A stretch of 47,846 nt of DNA from Candidatus Bathyarchaeota archaeon (GTDB lineage: Archaea; Thermoproteota; Bathyarchaeia; Bathyarchaeales; Bathycorpusculaceae), in NCBI GenBank assembly GCA_029907545.1, contig JARYLR010000011.1:1-47846 (forward strand), in the 5' to 3' direction. The notes below the pieces were generated by a model. It did not search any database and was not told the DNA's origin. It saw nothing but the letters and a program-made list of their open reading frames with translations. Shown piece by piece: positions 8,396-15,522 of the stretch. A program made the position numbers and the translations under genes. Numbering within the stretch: position 1 is the first letter of the stretch; each line of letters starts with the position of its first letter.

Positions 8396-8540
8396 GTAGG
8401 TGAAGTTTCTCTGATTCTATAGGATTGGAGGTTTGTTTAAGGTTTTCCAGAGGATGCTGTGTGACATGATTGAAAGCATCTTGGGAGCCCTTTCTATGCT
8501 TTGTAGAAGCTGCCGTGTTTGGCTTTGGTGCAAGTGATTC

Positions 8541-8558
8541 TGGACGTATGTCATGACA
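8541..8558. promoter_or_regulatory. degenerate operator-like palindromes
   Basis: TGGACGTATGTCAT at 8541-8554 is a degenerate version of the two perfect-arm repeats 60-90 bp away, and it overlaps a perfect 10-bp palindrome TGTCATGACA at 8549-8558. Another half-site TGACAT lies at 8462-8467. These sit on the hydrogenase side of the intergenic region. Binding by the adjacent HTH protein is inference. Confidence 0.4.
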
Positions 8559-8612
8559 CTTCTGGAGAAAGGAGGGAGTTTTTGGATGGTATTTAAATGT
8601 GAGGGGGTTGCC

Positions 8613-8647
8613 ATGACATGCGTCATAATCAATATGACATACGTCAT
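8613..8647. promoter_or_regulatory. paired 14-bp palindromic operator candidates
   Basis: Two near-identical palindromes, ATGACATGCGTCAT at 8613-8626 and ATGACATACGTCAT at 8634-8647, share perfect ATGAC/GTCAT arms. Their starts are 21 bp apart, two helical turns, so bound dimers would lie on the same DNA face. The second ends 2 bp before a TATA-like box, covering the expected BRE position. This layout is typical of a repressor operator serving the divergent regulator gene and possibly the hydrogenase operon. Confidence 0.65.
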
Positions 8648-8649
8648 CC

Positions 8650-8659
8650 TTATATATAT
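8650..8659 (+). promoter_or_regulatory. TATA box of the HTH regulator gene
   Basis: TTATATATAT lies about 30-40 bp upstream of the ATG at 8690. An archaeal start site about 25 bp downstream would give a nearly leaderless mRNA, consistent with the absence of a Shine-Dalgarno sequence before that ATG. Confidence 0.6.
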
Positions 8660-8689
8660 TTCTGCACACAAACAATAATTGTGACCTAA

Positions 8690-9079
8690 ATGATTCTCCC
8701 ATGCGAAGTCGCAGTGAAGTCAGTCATCCCAGCAGTCAAAGCCCTAATCGCGAGAGAACTAATAGAAGAACACGGATTCAAACAGGACCACGTAGCCGAA
8801 CTTCTCGGAGTATCCCAATCTGCCGTCAGCAAATACACAAGAAAAGTAAGGGGGTACGCAGTCAAAATCGACAAAATAGAGGAGATCCAGCCACAAATCG
8901 ACAAAATGATAATGATGCTCATGAAAAGACCAACAGAACGAAAGGAGTTCCTAAAACTTTTCTGCCAAACATGCTTAACTGTGCGAAAAAAAGGTCTCAT
9001 GTGCCAGTTCTGTCAAAAATCAGAGCCAACAATCAAGATAGAGAACTGTGCTTTCTGCCTATCCCTCAACCAGATTTGA
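8690..9079 (+). CDS. HTH transcriptional regulator with three C-terminal CxxC pairs
   Basis: A 129-residue archaeal regulator of the COG2522-like type. The N-terminus (MILPCEVAVKSVIPAVKALI) leads into a helix-turn-helix at about 26-55 (HVAELLGVSQSAVSKYTRK). The C-terminus holds six Cys as three CxxC pairs: 92/95, 105/108 and 120/123, able to bind Zn or an Fe-S cluster. It is divergent from the hydrogenase operon, with palindromes and a TATA box between them. Regulation of the hydrogenase, and autoregulation, are therefore inferred, with the Cys module as a redox or metal sensor. The HtrA-like gene follows 40 nt downstream. A longer overlapping reading frame (8701-9126) is Arg-rich and judged a shadow. 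Confidence 0.82.
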   Translation: MILPCEVAVKSVIPAVKALIARELIEEHGFKQDHVAELLGVSQSAVSKYTRKVRGYAVKIDKIEEIQPQIDKMIMMLMKRPTERKEFLKLFCQTCLTVRKKGLMCQFCQKSEPTIKIENCAFCLSLNQI

Positions 9080-9119
9080 CCAAAGGTGAAGTAAACTGTC
9101 CTCATTTGACGAGAAAAAA

Positions 9120-9491
9120 GTGCTAGACATACTTGAAAAGGTAAGCCAAAGCGTCGTCAACATAAGCACTATAAAACATGTTCACAACATATTCTACCAA
9201 ACCGTGCCCGTGGCAGGAATGGGATCAGGAACCATAATCGACCCCCAAGGCTTCATCCTAACCAACAACCACGTAGCAGGCAAAGCCGACAAAATAATCG
9301 TAACCCTCTGGAATGGCGAGATAGCTGAAGGCAAAACCGTTGGCGCTTGCACAACCCACGACATCGCAGTAGTAAAAATCAAAAAAGAGGGATTACATGC
9401 AGCAGAACTCGGAGACTCAGACAAGCTAAGAGTTGGACAAAGAGTCTACGCCATAGGAACCCCTTCGGGCTCGCAGGAGGCCCCACCGTAA
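9120..9491 (+). CDS. HtrA/DegP-like serine protease, N-terminal part (frameshifted)
   Basis: The first half of a trypsin-fold HtrA-like protease. TNNHVAG carries the catalytic His51 and THDIAVVKI the catalytic Asp81. The frame runs off after AIGTPSG and stops at 9489-9491; the conserved continuation [12 protein letters not shown] is found in another frame starting at the codon TTC at 9464. One missing base in the C4 run at 9460-9463 explains this. A GTG at 9120 is used as start; no Shine-Dalgarno is obvious. No signal peptide or transmembrane segment is present, so the protein would be cytoplasmic, unlike bacterial DegP. Confidence 0.75.
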   Translation: MLDILEKVSQSVVNISTIKHVHNIFYQTVPVAGMGSGTIIDPQGFILTNNHVAGKADKIIVTLWNGEIAEGKTVGACTTHDIAVVKIKKEGLHAAELGDSDKLRVGQRVYAIGTPSGSQEAPP

Positions 9492-10030
9492 CATCAGGCG
9501 TAATAAGCGCCCTCAACAGAAACATAGAATCGCAAAGAGGCCTTTTAGAAAACCTCGTACAAACAGACGTCGCCATAAACCCGGGAAACAGCGGTGGCCC
9601 TCTTGTGGATCTTGATGGCAGAGTAATAGCGATTAACACAGCGATAATTCCGTTTGCGCAGGGCATAGGGTTTGCCATACCGATAAATGTCGCCAAAACA
9701 TGCACCGGCAAAATAGACACAACCAACATTCATATGAAGCCGTGGCTTGGAGTAATCGGACTGAGCGTAAACGAGGATGTTGCCAAATATTATGAACTGC
9801 CCACTAAACAAGGGGTTCTTGTAACCAGAGCTGTAGAACAAAGCCCTGCACAACGATCGGGAATCACGGTGGGCGATATAATTACAAGAATGGATGGTGC
9901 TCCGATTCGTCATGTTGAAGACTTGGCCAGAGAGATTCACCTGCGTGAAGTCGGAGACAAGGTAGAGTTAACAGTGATCAGACGCGGCAGAGAGCAGGTT
10001 ATCGCGGTTGTGCTAAGCGAGATGCCTTAA
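9464..10030 (+). CDS. HtrA/DegP-like serine protease, C-terminal part with PDZ domain (frameshifted)
   Basis: The second half of the protease, in a different frame from 9120-9491. It contains the catalytic serine motif [10 protein letters not shown] (Ser158 of the reconstructed protein), the conserved IGFAIPIN loop and one PDZ domain beginning at [10 protein letters not shown] and ending with [16 protein letters not shown]. Correcting one base in the C4 run at 9460-9463 gives a single protein of about 304 residues with a complete His51/Asp81/Ser158 triad. As the sequence stands, the Ser half has no start codon of its own at the junction. Sequencing error and real inactivation are both possible. 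Confidence 0.75.
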   Translation, partial: FGLAGGPTVTSGVISALNRNIESQRGLLENLVQTDVAINPGNSGGPLVDLDGRVIAINTAIIPFAQGIGFAIPINVAKTCTGKIDTTNIHMKPWLGVIGLSVNEDVAKYYELPTKQGVLVTRAVEQSPAQRSGITVGDIITRMDGAPIRHVEDLAREIHLREVGDKVELTVIRRGREQVIAVVLSEMP

Positions 10031-10141
10031 CAGCGGTCGTAAAGCAGTGTTTGTGGAAGGAAAGCAAAGAAAGGCTGTGCTTTGCTCAAGCCGGAAAAGT
10101 TTAATAGAATCTAGGTTTGAAGACTGCGGTTTGGGTTGCTG

Positions 10142-10732
10142 ATGGCTTTCAAAGAAGAGATCAAAGAAAAACCTAACCTTTCTGTTCTAGCCCTCGTTTC
10201 TTTTATAGCTTCATTTGCGACGGCAAGAACGTTTACAACGTTTTTTCCAACCACTTCACTGATCATAGGTGGCTTACACATACACCATTTTTGGTATGGT
10301 CTCGCCATGCTGGCGGTAGGCGGCTGGCTTGGGATAAGCTATGAAAGCGAACGCATCAACCGGTTGGCTGCCGTCCTCTTCGGCTTGGGCGGAGGCTTAA
10401 TAGGCGACGAAGTTGGTCTTCTGCTGACTTTTGGCAATTACTGGTCAGAGCTTACTTACAATGTGGTCATCGCGTTTCTCGCAGTCATGTCAATAATAAT
10501 CTTGGTGAGCAGATACTCAAGCATTATGCGAAAAGAGTTCACCGAGTTTCTACAAAGCAATGCAAGCCTATACGTCGGTATTTTCTTGGCCGCAGTCTCA
10601 TTGGCATTTGTCTTAGAAACCGACAATGAAGTCATCGTTTACATTTTCAGTAGCTTAACAATAGTAGGTTTCATTATAGTTCTCTCCTACTTTGTTCAGC
10701 GCATCAGAGCGAAACAGCTTAAGATCTCGTAA
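10142..10732 (+). CDS. multi-pass membrane protein of unknown function (HIHHFWYG motif)
   Basis: I do not recognise this family. The protein has about 196 residues and about six hydrophobic helices. A striking GGLHIHHFWYGLAML motif (about residues 46-60) combines three His with aromatics, followed by GGWLGISYE and an acidic loop LGGGLIGDEVGLLLTFG; the His and Asp/Glu could bind a metal or haem, but this is speculation. The ATG at 10142 is preferred over a TTG two codons earlier. An AAGTTTAATA stretch near 10097 could be its TATA box, giving a short leader. It stands alone between the HtrA remnant and a thioredoxin gene. Confidence 0.7.
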   Translation: MAFKEEIKEKPNLSVLALVSFIASFATARTFTTFFPTTSLIIGGLHIHHFWYGLAMLAVGGWLGISYESERINRLAAVLFGLGGGLIGDEVGLLLTFGNYWSELTYNVVIAFLAVMSIIILVSRYSSIMRKEFTEFLQSNASLYVGIFLAAVSLAFVLETDNEVIVYIFSSLTIVGFIIVLSYFVQRIRAKQLKIS

Positions 10733-10777
10733 ATACTTAATACGCTTAACTTTCCCAATACTAACAGTGGCGTCAGA

Positions 10778-11164
10778 ATGACAAGCTACGTGGAAGGAAA
10801 CGCTTACAACTGGGAACAAGAGGTTTCAAAATCTGAAAAACTCGCAGTCATCTACTTCTGGCATCAGCAATGCCCCTACTGCCTAAGACTTAATCCGATA
10901 TTTGAAGAAGTTGCAAAAGAGCTTAGCGACAAGGTAAAGTTCGTGAAATTCAACATTCTCGAAAACCAAGACAACCAGCAATTAGCCGCCCAGTATGGTG
11001 TTATGGGCACGCCTACGCTAATGTTCCTATGCAGCGGAAGACCTGTCGGACAGACAGTAGGCATGCTATCAAAAGAAGAATTGCTGCAAGCATTAAACAA
11101 CATGCTTGGAAAATACAAGAATTGCCTAAGACAAAGCACAGACCTGAGAGCCTACATCGTGTGA
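10778..11164 (+). CDS. thioredoxin-family protein (CPYC active site)
   Basis: A 128-residue thioredoxin-fold protein. The active site WHQQCPYC at about 34-41 carries the glutaredoxin-style CPYC instead of thioredoxin CGPC; the cis-Pro loop GTPTLMFL follows at about residue 81. Substrate binding and redox potential may thus resemble a glutaredoxin, although the beta-strand order and length are thioredoxin-like. A C-terminal extension (about 15 residues, one extra Cys) is unusual. A ferredoxin-disulfide reductase and a second glutaredoxin are encoded 4 kb downstream and could reduce it; that link is inference. Confidence 0.87.
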   Translation: MTSYVEGNAYNWEQEVSKSEKLAVIYFWHQQCPYCLRLNPIFEEVAKELSDKVKFVKFNILENQDNQQLAAQYGVMGTPTLMFLCSGRPVGQTVGMLSKEELLQALNNMLGKYKNCLRQSTDLRAYIV

Positions 11165-11167
11165 AGC

Positions 11168-11177
11168 CTTTATATCC
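11168..11177 (+). promoter_or_regulatory. TATA-like box for the DJ-1/CoA-binding pair
   Basis: CTTTATATCC lies about 36-45 bp upstream of the ATG at 11213, with a GGTGA ribosome-binding site 9 nt before that ATG. The spacing fits an archaeal promoter with a short leader. Confidence 0.45.
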
Positions 11178-11212
11178 CAGAACTAGCTGACAAACCTCGG
11201 TGAAACAATGCC

Positions 11213-11728
11213 ATGCTAAAAACGCTAATTCTAATCGAAGAAGGATTCGAAGACTCTGAATTCATCTACCCCTACTACCGATTTCAAGAAGAAGGCTACC
11301 AAGTAGACATTGTCGGCCCAAAAGCCAAACAGGTCTACATAGGCAAACACGGTGTCCCCATGGCCTCTGACCTCTCGCCAGAGCAGGTTAATATTGAAGA
11401 ATACGATTCCGTGATAGTTCCAGGTGGAAAAGCGCCTGACAGAATGCGCATCAACAGCGGCTTAGTCAAGATTGTTAAAGAGGCTTATGAAAAAGGCAAG
11501 GTTTTAGGCGCTGTTTGCCACGGACCACAGATGCTGATTGAGGCAGACGTTTTGCGTGGCAAGAAAGTGACAGGCTGGAAGTCGGTGGCTGCAGATCTGC
11601 GGAATGCTGGAGCAACTTTCATAGACTCTGAAGCCGTTGTAGATGGAAAGATCGTGACTTCGCGTTCGCCGGCGGATCTGCCTAGGTTCTGCAAGGAAAT
11701 GCTTAGACTCCTTGGAAAACAGTGTTAA
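11213..11728 (+). CDS. DJ-1/PfpI family protein
   Basis: A 171-residue DJ-1/PfpI-superfamily protein (class I glutamine-amidotransferase-like fold), a group with reported peptidase or glyoxalase/deglycase activities. The nucleophile elbow is GAVCHGPQML (Cys at about residue 102), with the acidic residue in the N-terminal EEGFEDSEFIYP and the conserved VIVPGGKAPD strand. Length matches PfpI. The downstream CoA-binding gene begins within the last codons (7-nt overlap), so the two are translationally coupled. Activity cannot be assigned from sequence. Confidence 0.9.
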   Translation: MLKTLILIEEGFEDSEFIYPYYRFQEEGYQVDIVGPKAKQVYIGKHGVPMASDLSPEQVNIEEYDSVIVPGGKAPDRMRINSGLVKIVKEAYEKGKVLGAVCHGPQMLIEADVLRGKKVTGWKSVAADLRNAGATFIDSEAVVDGKIVTSRSPADLPRFCKEMLRLLGKQC

Positions 11729-12189
11729 TACAAGTAGATCGAGAAGTTGGTGGCTGTTTGCAGGACGCTGATATTCGAGAGATTTTGAAACGGCACAAGG
11801 TTGTTGCCATTGTAGGCGTATCCCGAGATCCTTCCAAAGACAGCCACAGAGTTGCAGAATACTTGAAGAGCAAAGGATTCGCAATCGTGCCCATAAACCC
11901 GTTTGTCAATGAGGTTTTAGGCGAGAAAGCCTACAAAAGCCTGCTGGATGCTCCCGAGGATGCTCAGAAAACCATCGAAATAGTTGACGTTTTCCGACCT
12001 TCCGATGAAGCGGTGGATATTGTAAAACAGGCTGTTCAGCTGAAAGACAGATATGGGGTGCTTAATGTGGTTTGGATGCAACTTGGAATCGTCAATGAGC
12101 ACGCTGCGGGTCTTGCAAGGAAAGCTGGACTGGTAGTTGTCATGGACAAGTGCATGATGCAGCAACATAAGCGGCTGCTCGGCGCATAA
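11722..12189 (+). CDS. CoA-binding domain protein (YccU-like)
   Basis: A 155-residue Rossmann-fold CoA-binding protein of the YccU/CoA_binding_2 family. VVAIVGVSRDPSKDSHRVAEYL gives the nucleotide loop, followed by GFAIVPINPF, DVFRPSDEAVDIV and VVWMQLGIVN, all characteristic of this family and of the N-terminal domain of acyl-CoA synthetases. The C-terminal VVMDKCMMQQHKRL, with conserved Cys and His, is also typical. GTG at 11722 overlaps the DJ-1 gene by 7 nt. Function within the family is poorly known; the coupling to DJ-1 hints at carbonyl or thioester quality control, which is inference. Confidence 0.88.
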   Translation: MLIQVDREVGGCLQDADIREILKRHKVVAIVGVSRDPSKDSHRVAEYLKSKGFAIVPINPFVNEVLGEKAYKSLLDAPEDAQKTIEIVDVFRPSDEAVDIVKQAVQLKDRYGVLNVVWMQLGIVNEHAAGLARKAGLVVVMDKCMMQQHKRLLGA

Positions 12190-12200
12190 GAAATGCTGGT

Positions 12201-13043
12201 TTAGCCAATTTCTCCCAGCAGAAGCGAGATTAGGACGGCTACGACGATTATTGCAACAGTTTCCATCATCGTGACTTTCCAGTGAACTTTGGTTCTCCTT
12301 GCCCTGTAGCGCACGAGGAAGAAGCCTATTGTAAATGTGACTATTGACAAGGAGAGCACAAGATCGAGAGGCTCAGGCAAAGCGATGAACACAATTGTGG
12401 GTATGCTTCCGGCGAGAAATGTTGTTGTTCCACAGATTATAGCGGCTTCAAGGTTAGATCTGCTTATCTGCTTATGCAGCACTATGAACAACTGTTTAAG
12501 CAGAGTCAGCGATTTGCTTCGTTCCTCGCCGTCTGCTATGTCGCTTAGGCTGTAGTGCATCAGCGTCTGCAGAGTTATCATGTCCGTAATGTCTTCAGTT
12601 ATGCCTCCAAGCAGAAAACTGGAGAAATTAGTTATCGACACGGCTGTAAGTGTTAGAAATGCGGCAAACATTGCTGCCTTGGTTGCCAAGCCAGCTATGA
12701 AAGCTGAAATTATGACAACAAGCCCTGTGATTGAGCCGTCAACCAGCCCAGCCACAACTTCGAAGATAGGCTCCTTCTTCAGCAGCAGATTCTGCCACTC
12801 TTTGCCCAGTTTGACGCCTTTATCGGTAAGCTGCACGGTGTCACCGTGATAAAGGATCAGCCCTTCGGAAGCCATTTCTTCCAAAGCCTTTTCCAGATCG
12901 CCCATGTCAATGCAAGCATAACCCACGCAAACTTTATCAATCCGTTTTTTAAGCGTCTCTTTGGAGAGAAGTGTTTTCTTACTGAGATCTATTAGAATTA
13001 CTACTCTAATTATATCGGGAAGTTCCTGAACTTCAAATGACAC
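12201..13043 (-). CDS. winged-helix domain fused to VIT1/CCC1-like membrane protein
   Basis: A 280-residue two-domain protein. Residues 1-90 form a winged-helix-like module (LEKALEEMASEGLILYHGD, then VQLTDKGVKLGKEW). Residues 95-280 hold five hydrophobic helices with VVAGLVDGSITGLVVIISAF, which resembles the first helix of VIT1/CCC1 iron/manganese transporters (V-x-GLxDG). Helices 3-5 are near the C-terminus (LEAAIICGTTTFLAGSIP, LDLVLSLSIVTFTIGFF, MMETVAIIVVAVLISLL). The fusion of a DNA-binding-like module to a VIT-type membrane domain is uncommon. It could sense a metal at the membrane or simply use the winged helix for protein contacts. Convergent with the CoA-binding gene. Confidence 0.7.
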   Translation of the reverse strand: MSFEVQELPDIIRVVILIDLSKKTLLSKETLKKRIDKVCVGYACIDMGDLEKALEEMASEGLILYHGDTVQLTDKGVKLGKEWQNLLLKKEPIFEVVAGLVDGSITGLVVIISAFIAGLATKAAMFAAFLTLTAVSITNFSSFLLGGITEDITDMITLQTLMHYSLSDIADGEERSKSLTLLKQLFIVLHKQISRSNLEAAIICGTTTFLAGSIPTIVFIALPEPLDLVLSLSIVTFTIGFFLVRYRARRTKVHWKVTMMETVAIIVVAVLISLLLGEIG

Positions 13044-13111
13044 TTGAGCTTGTCACCGGTCGCGCTTGAAATATACGGAGCCACTATTAACTTTTATGCC
13101 ACTTTAAGCTC

Positions 13112-13669
13112 CTATTTTTTACAGGTCTCCGCCCAAGCAACTAGGCTTTCTAGCAACTTTTTAATCTTCTCTCTGGTTTTGCTGTCAACCACGTTGCCTT
13201 TCTCGTCGATTTTTTCGTCAGCAAATGGCACAATGACTTCTGGCCTGTTCAGCGGGCGCATGTTCAGAGAAACAAAGACTTGTCGAAGATGATACTGAGC
13301 TCTGGCTCCGCCTAACATGCCGTCTGAGGCGCTCATTACAGCCACTGGTTTGCCATCAAAGACATTGTCTCCGTAGGGTCTTGAAGCCCAGTCAATCGCG
13401 TTTTTCAAGACACCTGGAACAGAGTAGTTGTATTCAGGTGTAGCGATTAAAAGTGCGTCTGCTTCTTTGATTTTCTTTTTGAATTCCTTTACTTTCTCTG
13501 GCATGTTGTCTTCTAGGTCTTGGTTGAAAGGCGGGATTCCCTCAAGATCGCAGATTTCCAGCGTCACTTTTTTTGGCACGTATTCAAGCGCTGTTTTCAA
13601 AAGGGACTTGTTGAAGGAGTCTTTCCGTAGACTGCCTGCAAAGCCGAGAATCTTTACTGCTTTTGCCAT
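13112..13669 (-). CDS. NADPH-dependent FMN reductase family protein
   Basis: A 185-residue flavoprotein of the NADPH-dependent FMN/azo/quinone reductase family. GFAGSLRKDSFNKSLL is the FMN phosphate loop, TPEYNYSVPGVLKNAIDW the signature loop over the flavin, and SASDGMLGGARAQYHLR the dimer/FMN segment. The start at 13669 (MAKAVKILGF) fits the family better than an in-frame ATG five codons upstream. It would use NAD(P)H to reduce flavin or quinones in the cytoplasm. It lies between the VIT-like gene and endonuclease III on the same strand. Confidence 0.92.
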   Translation of the reverse strand: MAKAVKILGFAGSLRKDSFNKSLLKTALEYVPKKVTLEICDLEGIPPFNQDLEDNMPEKVKEFKKKIKEADALLIATPEYNYSVPGVLKNAIDWASRPYGDNVFDGKPVAVMSASDGMLGGARAQYHLRQVFVSLNMRPLNRPEVIVPFADEKIDEKGNVVDSKTREKIKKLLESLVAWAETCKK

Positions 13670-13722
13670 AAATTGATAGTTCAAAGCTGGGATTTAAATC
13701 GATTTCCATACAGGCAGGGGTG

Positions 13723-14385
13723 TTAAGGTTTGTCAAATGTGAAAGCTGAGGGACAAAGCTTATTGAGAACGCATTGTCTGCAGTTAGGCTTTTTGGCTGA
13801 ACAGGTTCGTCTGCCAAGAAAAATCAGCAGATCGGTAATTCTCATCCAGCTGTTTTTGGGCACGATTTTCATTAGATCTTGCTCTATCTTGTCTGCGTCT
13901 TCATGAGCTGTAAGTCCTAGTCGCTTGGAGACCCTGCGAACATGCGTGTCCACTGCGATTCCTTCAACTATGCCGTAGGCATTGGACAAAACAATATTAG
14001 CCGTTTTCCTCGCGACGCCTGGCAGCTCAAGTATCTGCTCCATCGTTTTGGGGATCTGCGAGTTGAACTTCTCAATAAGCATTTGGCAGCATTTTTTGAT
14101 GTTTCGCGCCTTATTTCTATAGAAGCCTGTTGACTTTATGTCTTGTTCCAGCTCTCTTAAATCGGCGTCTGCGTAGTCTTTGATTGTGCGGTATTTCTTG
14201 AACAGCTGTTGGGTGACAATGTTTACTCGTTCATCTGTGCACTGCGCTGAGAGAATGGTGGCTATCAAAAGCTCCAGAGGATTGGAGTAGTGAAGGGCTA
14301 TTTTTGCGTCTGGAAACTCTTTCTCCAGAAGCTTGATTATCTTTAACACTTTGGCTTTGCTGCTGGAAGCTTTCTTGGTGGCCAT
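13723..14385 (-). CDS. nth: endonuclease III (DNA glycosylase/AP lyase)
   Basis: A 220-residue base-excision repair enzyme acting on oxidised pyrimidines. Visible features: LLIATILSAQCTDERVN in the N-terminal region, the helix-hairpin-helix ELPGVARKTANIVL with the catalytic Lys, VDTHVRRVSKRLGL with the catalytic Asp, and a C-terminal [4Fe-4S] motif CSAKKPNCRQCVLNKLC. Length matches E. coli Nth. A short Lys/Ser-rich N-terminal leader precedes the core. It follows the small conserved gene at 14452 divergently and is probably transcribed alone or with the FMN reductase. Confidence 0.95.
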   Translation of the reverse strand: MATKKASSSKAKVLKIIKLLEKEFPDAKIALHYSNPLELLIATILSAQCTDERVNIVTQQLFKKYRTIKDYADADLRELEQDIKSTGFYRNKARNIKKCCQMLIEKFNSQIPKTMEQILELPGVARKTANIVLSNAYGIVEGIAVDTHVRRVSKRLGLTAHEDADKIEQDLMKIVPKNSWMRITDLLIFLGRRTCSAKKPNCRQCVLNKLCPSAFTFDKP

Positions 14386-14451
14386 GCTTCAGATTTAAGC
14401 GGGGTATGCAGTAAAAAGTTTTGCAGAAAGCTTTAACGCTTCAAGCTAAGA

Positions 14452-14622
14452 ATGTTAGGTTGGGTGACTCTGTTGGAGACCAAGCTTGTTGTCGACGGAG
14501 AAGAAATAGCTCTTAACGAGTTTGTCAACAAAATCTTGAGCGGAACAATAGTCGGTGCAGTAACCTCGCTCAGAGGAATAAAGAAAGAGTGGAAAGAAAT
14601 CGAAGTAAGAATCAAGCGATAA
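14452..14622 (+). CDS. small conserved archaeal protein (56 aa)
   Basis: A 56-codon frame beginning MLGWVTLLETKLVVDGEEI, continuing with LNEFVNKILSGTIVGAVTSL and ending in WKEIEVRIKR before TAA at 14620-14622. The pattern (VVDGEEIxLNxFVxKIL...GxVxSLRGI...WKEIEIRI) resembles small uncharacterised archaeal proteins I know only as conserved hypotheticals. It is predicted as a beta-hairpin, an amphipathic helix and a basic C-terminal strand, with no Cys. It lies in the gap between nth and the ferredoxin-disulfide reductase gene, on the opposite strand to both. Function is unknown; the basic tail could contact nucleic acid. Confidence 0.7.
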   Translation: MLGWVTLLETKLVVDGEEIALNEFVNKILSGTIVGAVTSLRGIKKEWKEIEVRIKR

Positions 14623-14633
14623 ACAGAAGCAGA

Positions 14634-15182
14634 TTAACCAGCCAAGTCAACTCGTACCGCTATCTCCGCGAACATCTCTCTTTTTGCTTTGCAGATTGGA
14701 CACACGTACGGAGGGTCTTCTCGGTAAACAACATAACCGCACTGTCTGCAGTACCAGAGCTTTTTCCGAACCTCCGACCGCGGCTGCTCTGTTTTCGTGG
14801 TGGTTGCTGCTGTTTTTTCTGCTATCTTCTCGGCAGTCACTGCGTATGCTCTAGCTTGTTTTTCCAAAGGTCTCCGCTCAGGGATAGGCATCAAGCTGGT
14901 CTTGCCTTCCACAACGTCTTTTCTAACATAGAGGGCGCAGTAGCATGTTCCAAACTCCGCAACGTCAGGGTCTCGGTAATCGCATGGGCAGATGATGTCT
15001 CGGTCAAGCTCTAGATTGCCAGTGGCAACTCTGCAGGGACAAGAAGGGTAGCCGTAGCGTTCCTCGTTCTTTCTTAATCCTTCCAGAAGATCATTCAGGA
15101 ACTCGGGGTCAGAATTCAGATAGTAACCATACGTCTTAGCATCGCTCTCTGCCCGCTGCCTAACTTTCTCGAGAGAAATCAA
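14634..15182 (-). CDS. ferredoxin:thioredoxin/disulfide reductase catalytic subunit fused to a rubredoxin-like domain
   Basis: A 182-residue fusion. Residues 1-95 are the FTR beta (catalytic) domain: CPC at 48-50, CPC at 65-67 and CYC at 80-82, binding the [4Fe-4S] cluster and the redox disulfide; plant-type FTR has CHC at the last position. After a charged linker (about 100-140), residues 142-172 form a rubredoxin-like domain with CRQC (145/148) and CPIC (161/164). It would pass ferredoxin electrons to protein disulfides, the rubredoxin acting as extra electron port. It overlaps the glutaredoxin gene by 4 nt, so that protein is the probable substrate. No FTR alpha subunit is needed in archaeal versions. 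Confidence 0.9.
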   Translation of the reverse strand: MISLEKVRQRAESDAKTYGYYLNSDPEFLNDLLEGLRKNEERYGYPSCPCRVATGNLELDRDIICPCDYRDPDVAEFGTCYCALYVRKDVVEGKTSLMPIPERRPLEKQARAYAVTAEKIAEKTAATTTKTEQPRSEVRKKLWYCRQCGYVVYREDPPYVCPICKAKREMFAEIAVRVDLAG

Positions 15183-15463
15183 AGCTCTAATGCCTCTTTT
15201 ATCAAGTCCTTGCGGAAGCCTGTGATAAGCTTTTTGTCATCTATTATCAGCGTGGGAAAGCTTGCATGTCCGCCTTTTTTTTCAATATCCTTTCTTATCT
15301 TCTCGTGGTCTTCTTGGCTGCACAGGTCAACGTCCACGTACTCGTATTCGACATCATTGTCTTTGAGGAATTTTTTGGTCATTTTGCACCATGCACATGT
15401 GCTCAGAGCGTAGACGAGAACTTTGTGTTTGTTGTTTTTGCCGGCAACTTTAACTACGTTCAT
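15179..15463 (-). CDS. glutaredoxin-like protein (CAWC)
   Basis: A 94-residue glutaredoxin-fold protein. The active site is STCAWCKMTKKFL with C23 and C26, followed by VEYEYVDVDL, the cis-Pro loop HASFPTLIIDD and GFRKDLIKEAL, giving a NrdH/glutaredoxin-like pattern. A second Cys lies in DLCSQED. The stop overlaps the start of the ferredoxin-disulfide reductase fusion by 4 nt, a strong sign that this is its dedicated partner. It starts 60 nt after the FAD disulfide oxidoreductase gene, so the three may form one thiol-redox operon. Confidence 0.88.
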   Translation of the reverse strand: MNVVKVAGKNNKHKVLVYALSTCAWCKMTKKFLKDNDVEYEYVDVDLCSQEDHEKIRKDIEKKGGHASFPTLIIDDKKLITGFRKDLIKEALEL

Positions 15464-15522
15464 TTCAATGTCACTTCAGCCTTTTGATAGAGCTAATGGG
15501 GTTACGCGTGATATAACAATTG

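Noticed and set aside
8253-8702. 149-codon minus-strand frame covering the hydrogenase-regulator intergenic region
   Set aside because: It runs through the palindromes and TATA box, overlaps the hydrogenase start in another frame and has no recognisable pattern.
8701-9126. 141-codon Arg/Ser-rich frame overlapping the HTH regulator
   Set aside because: Shadow of the regulator in the next frame; the regulator frame carries the HTH and CxxC pairs.
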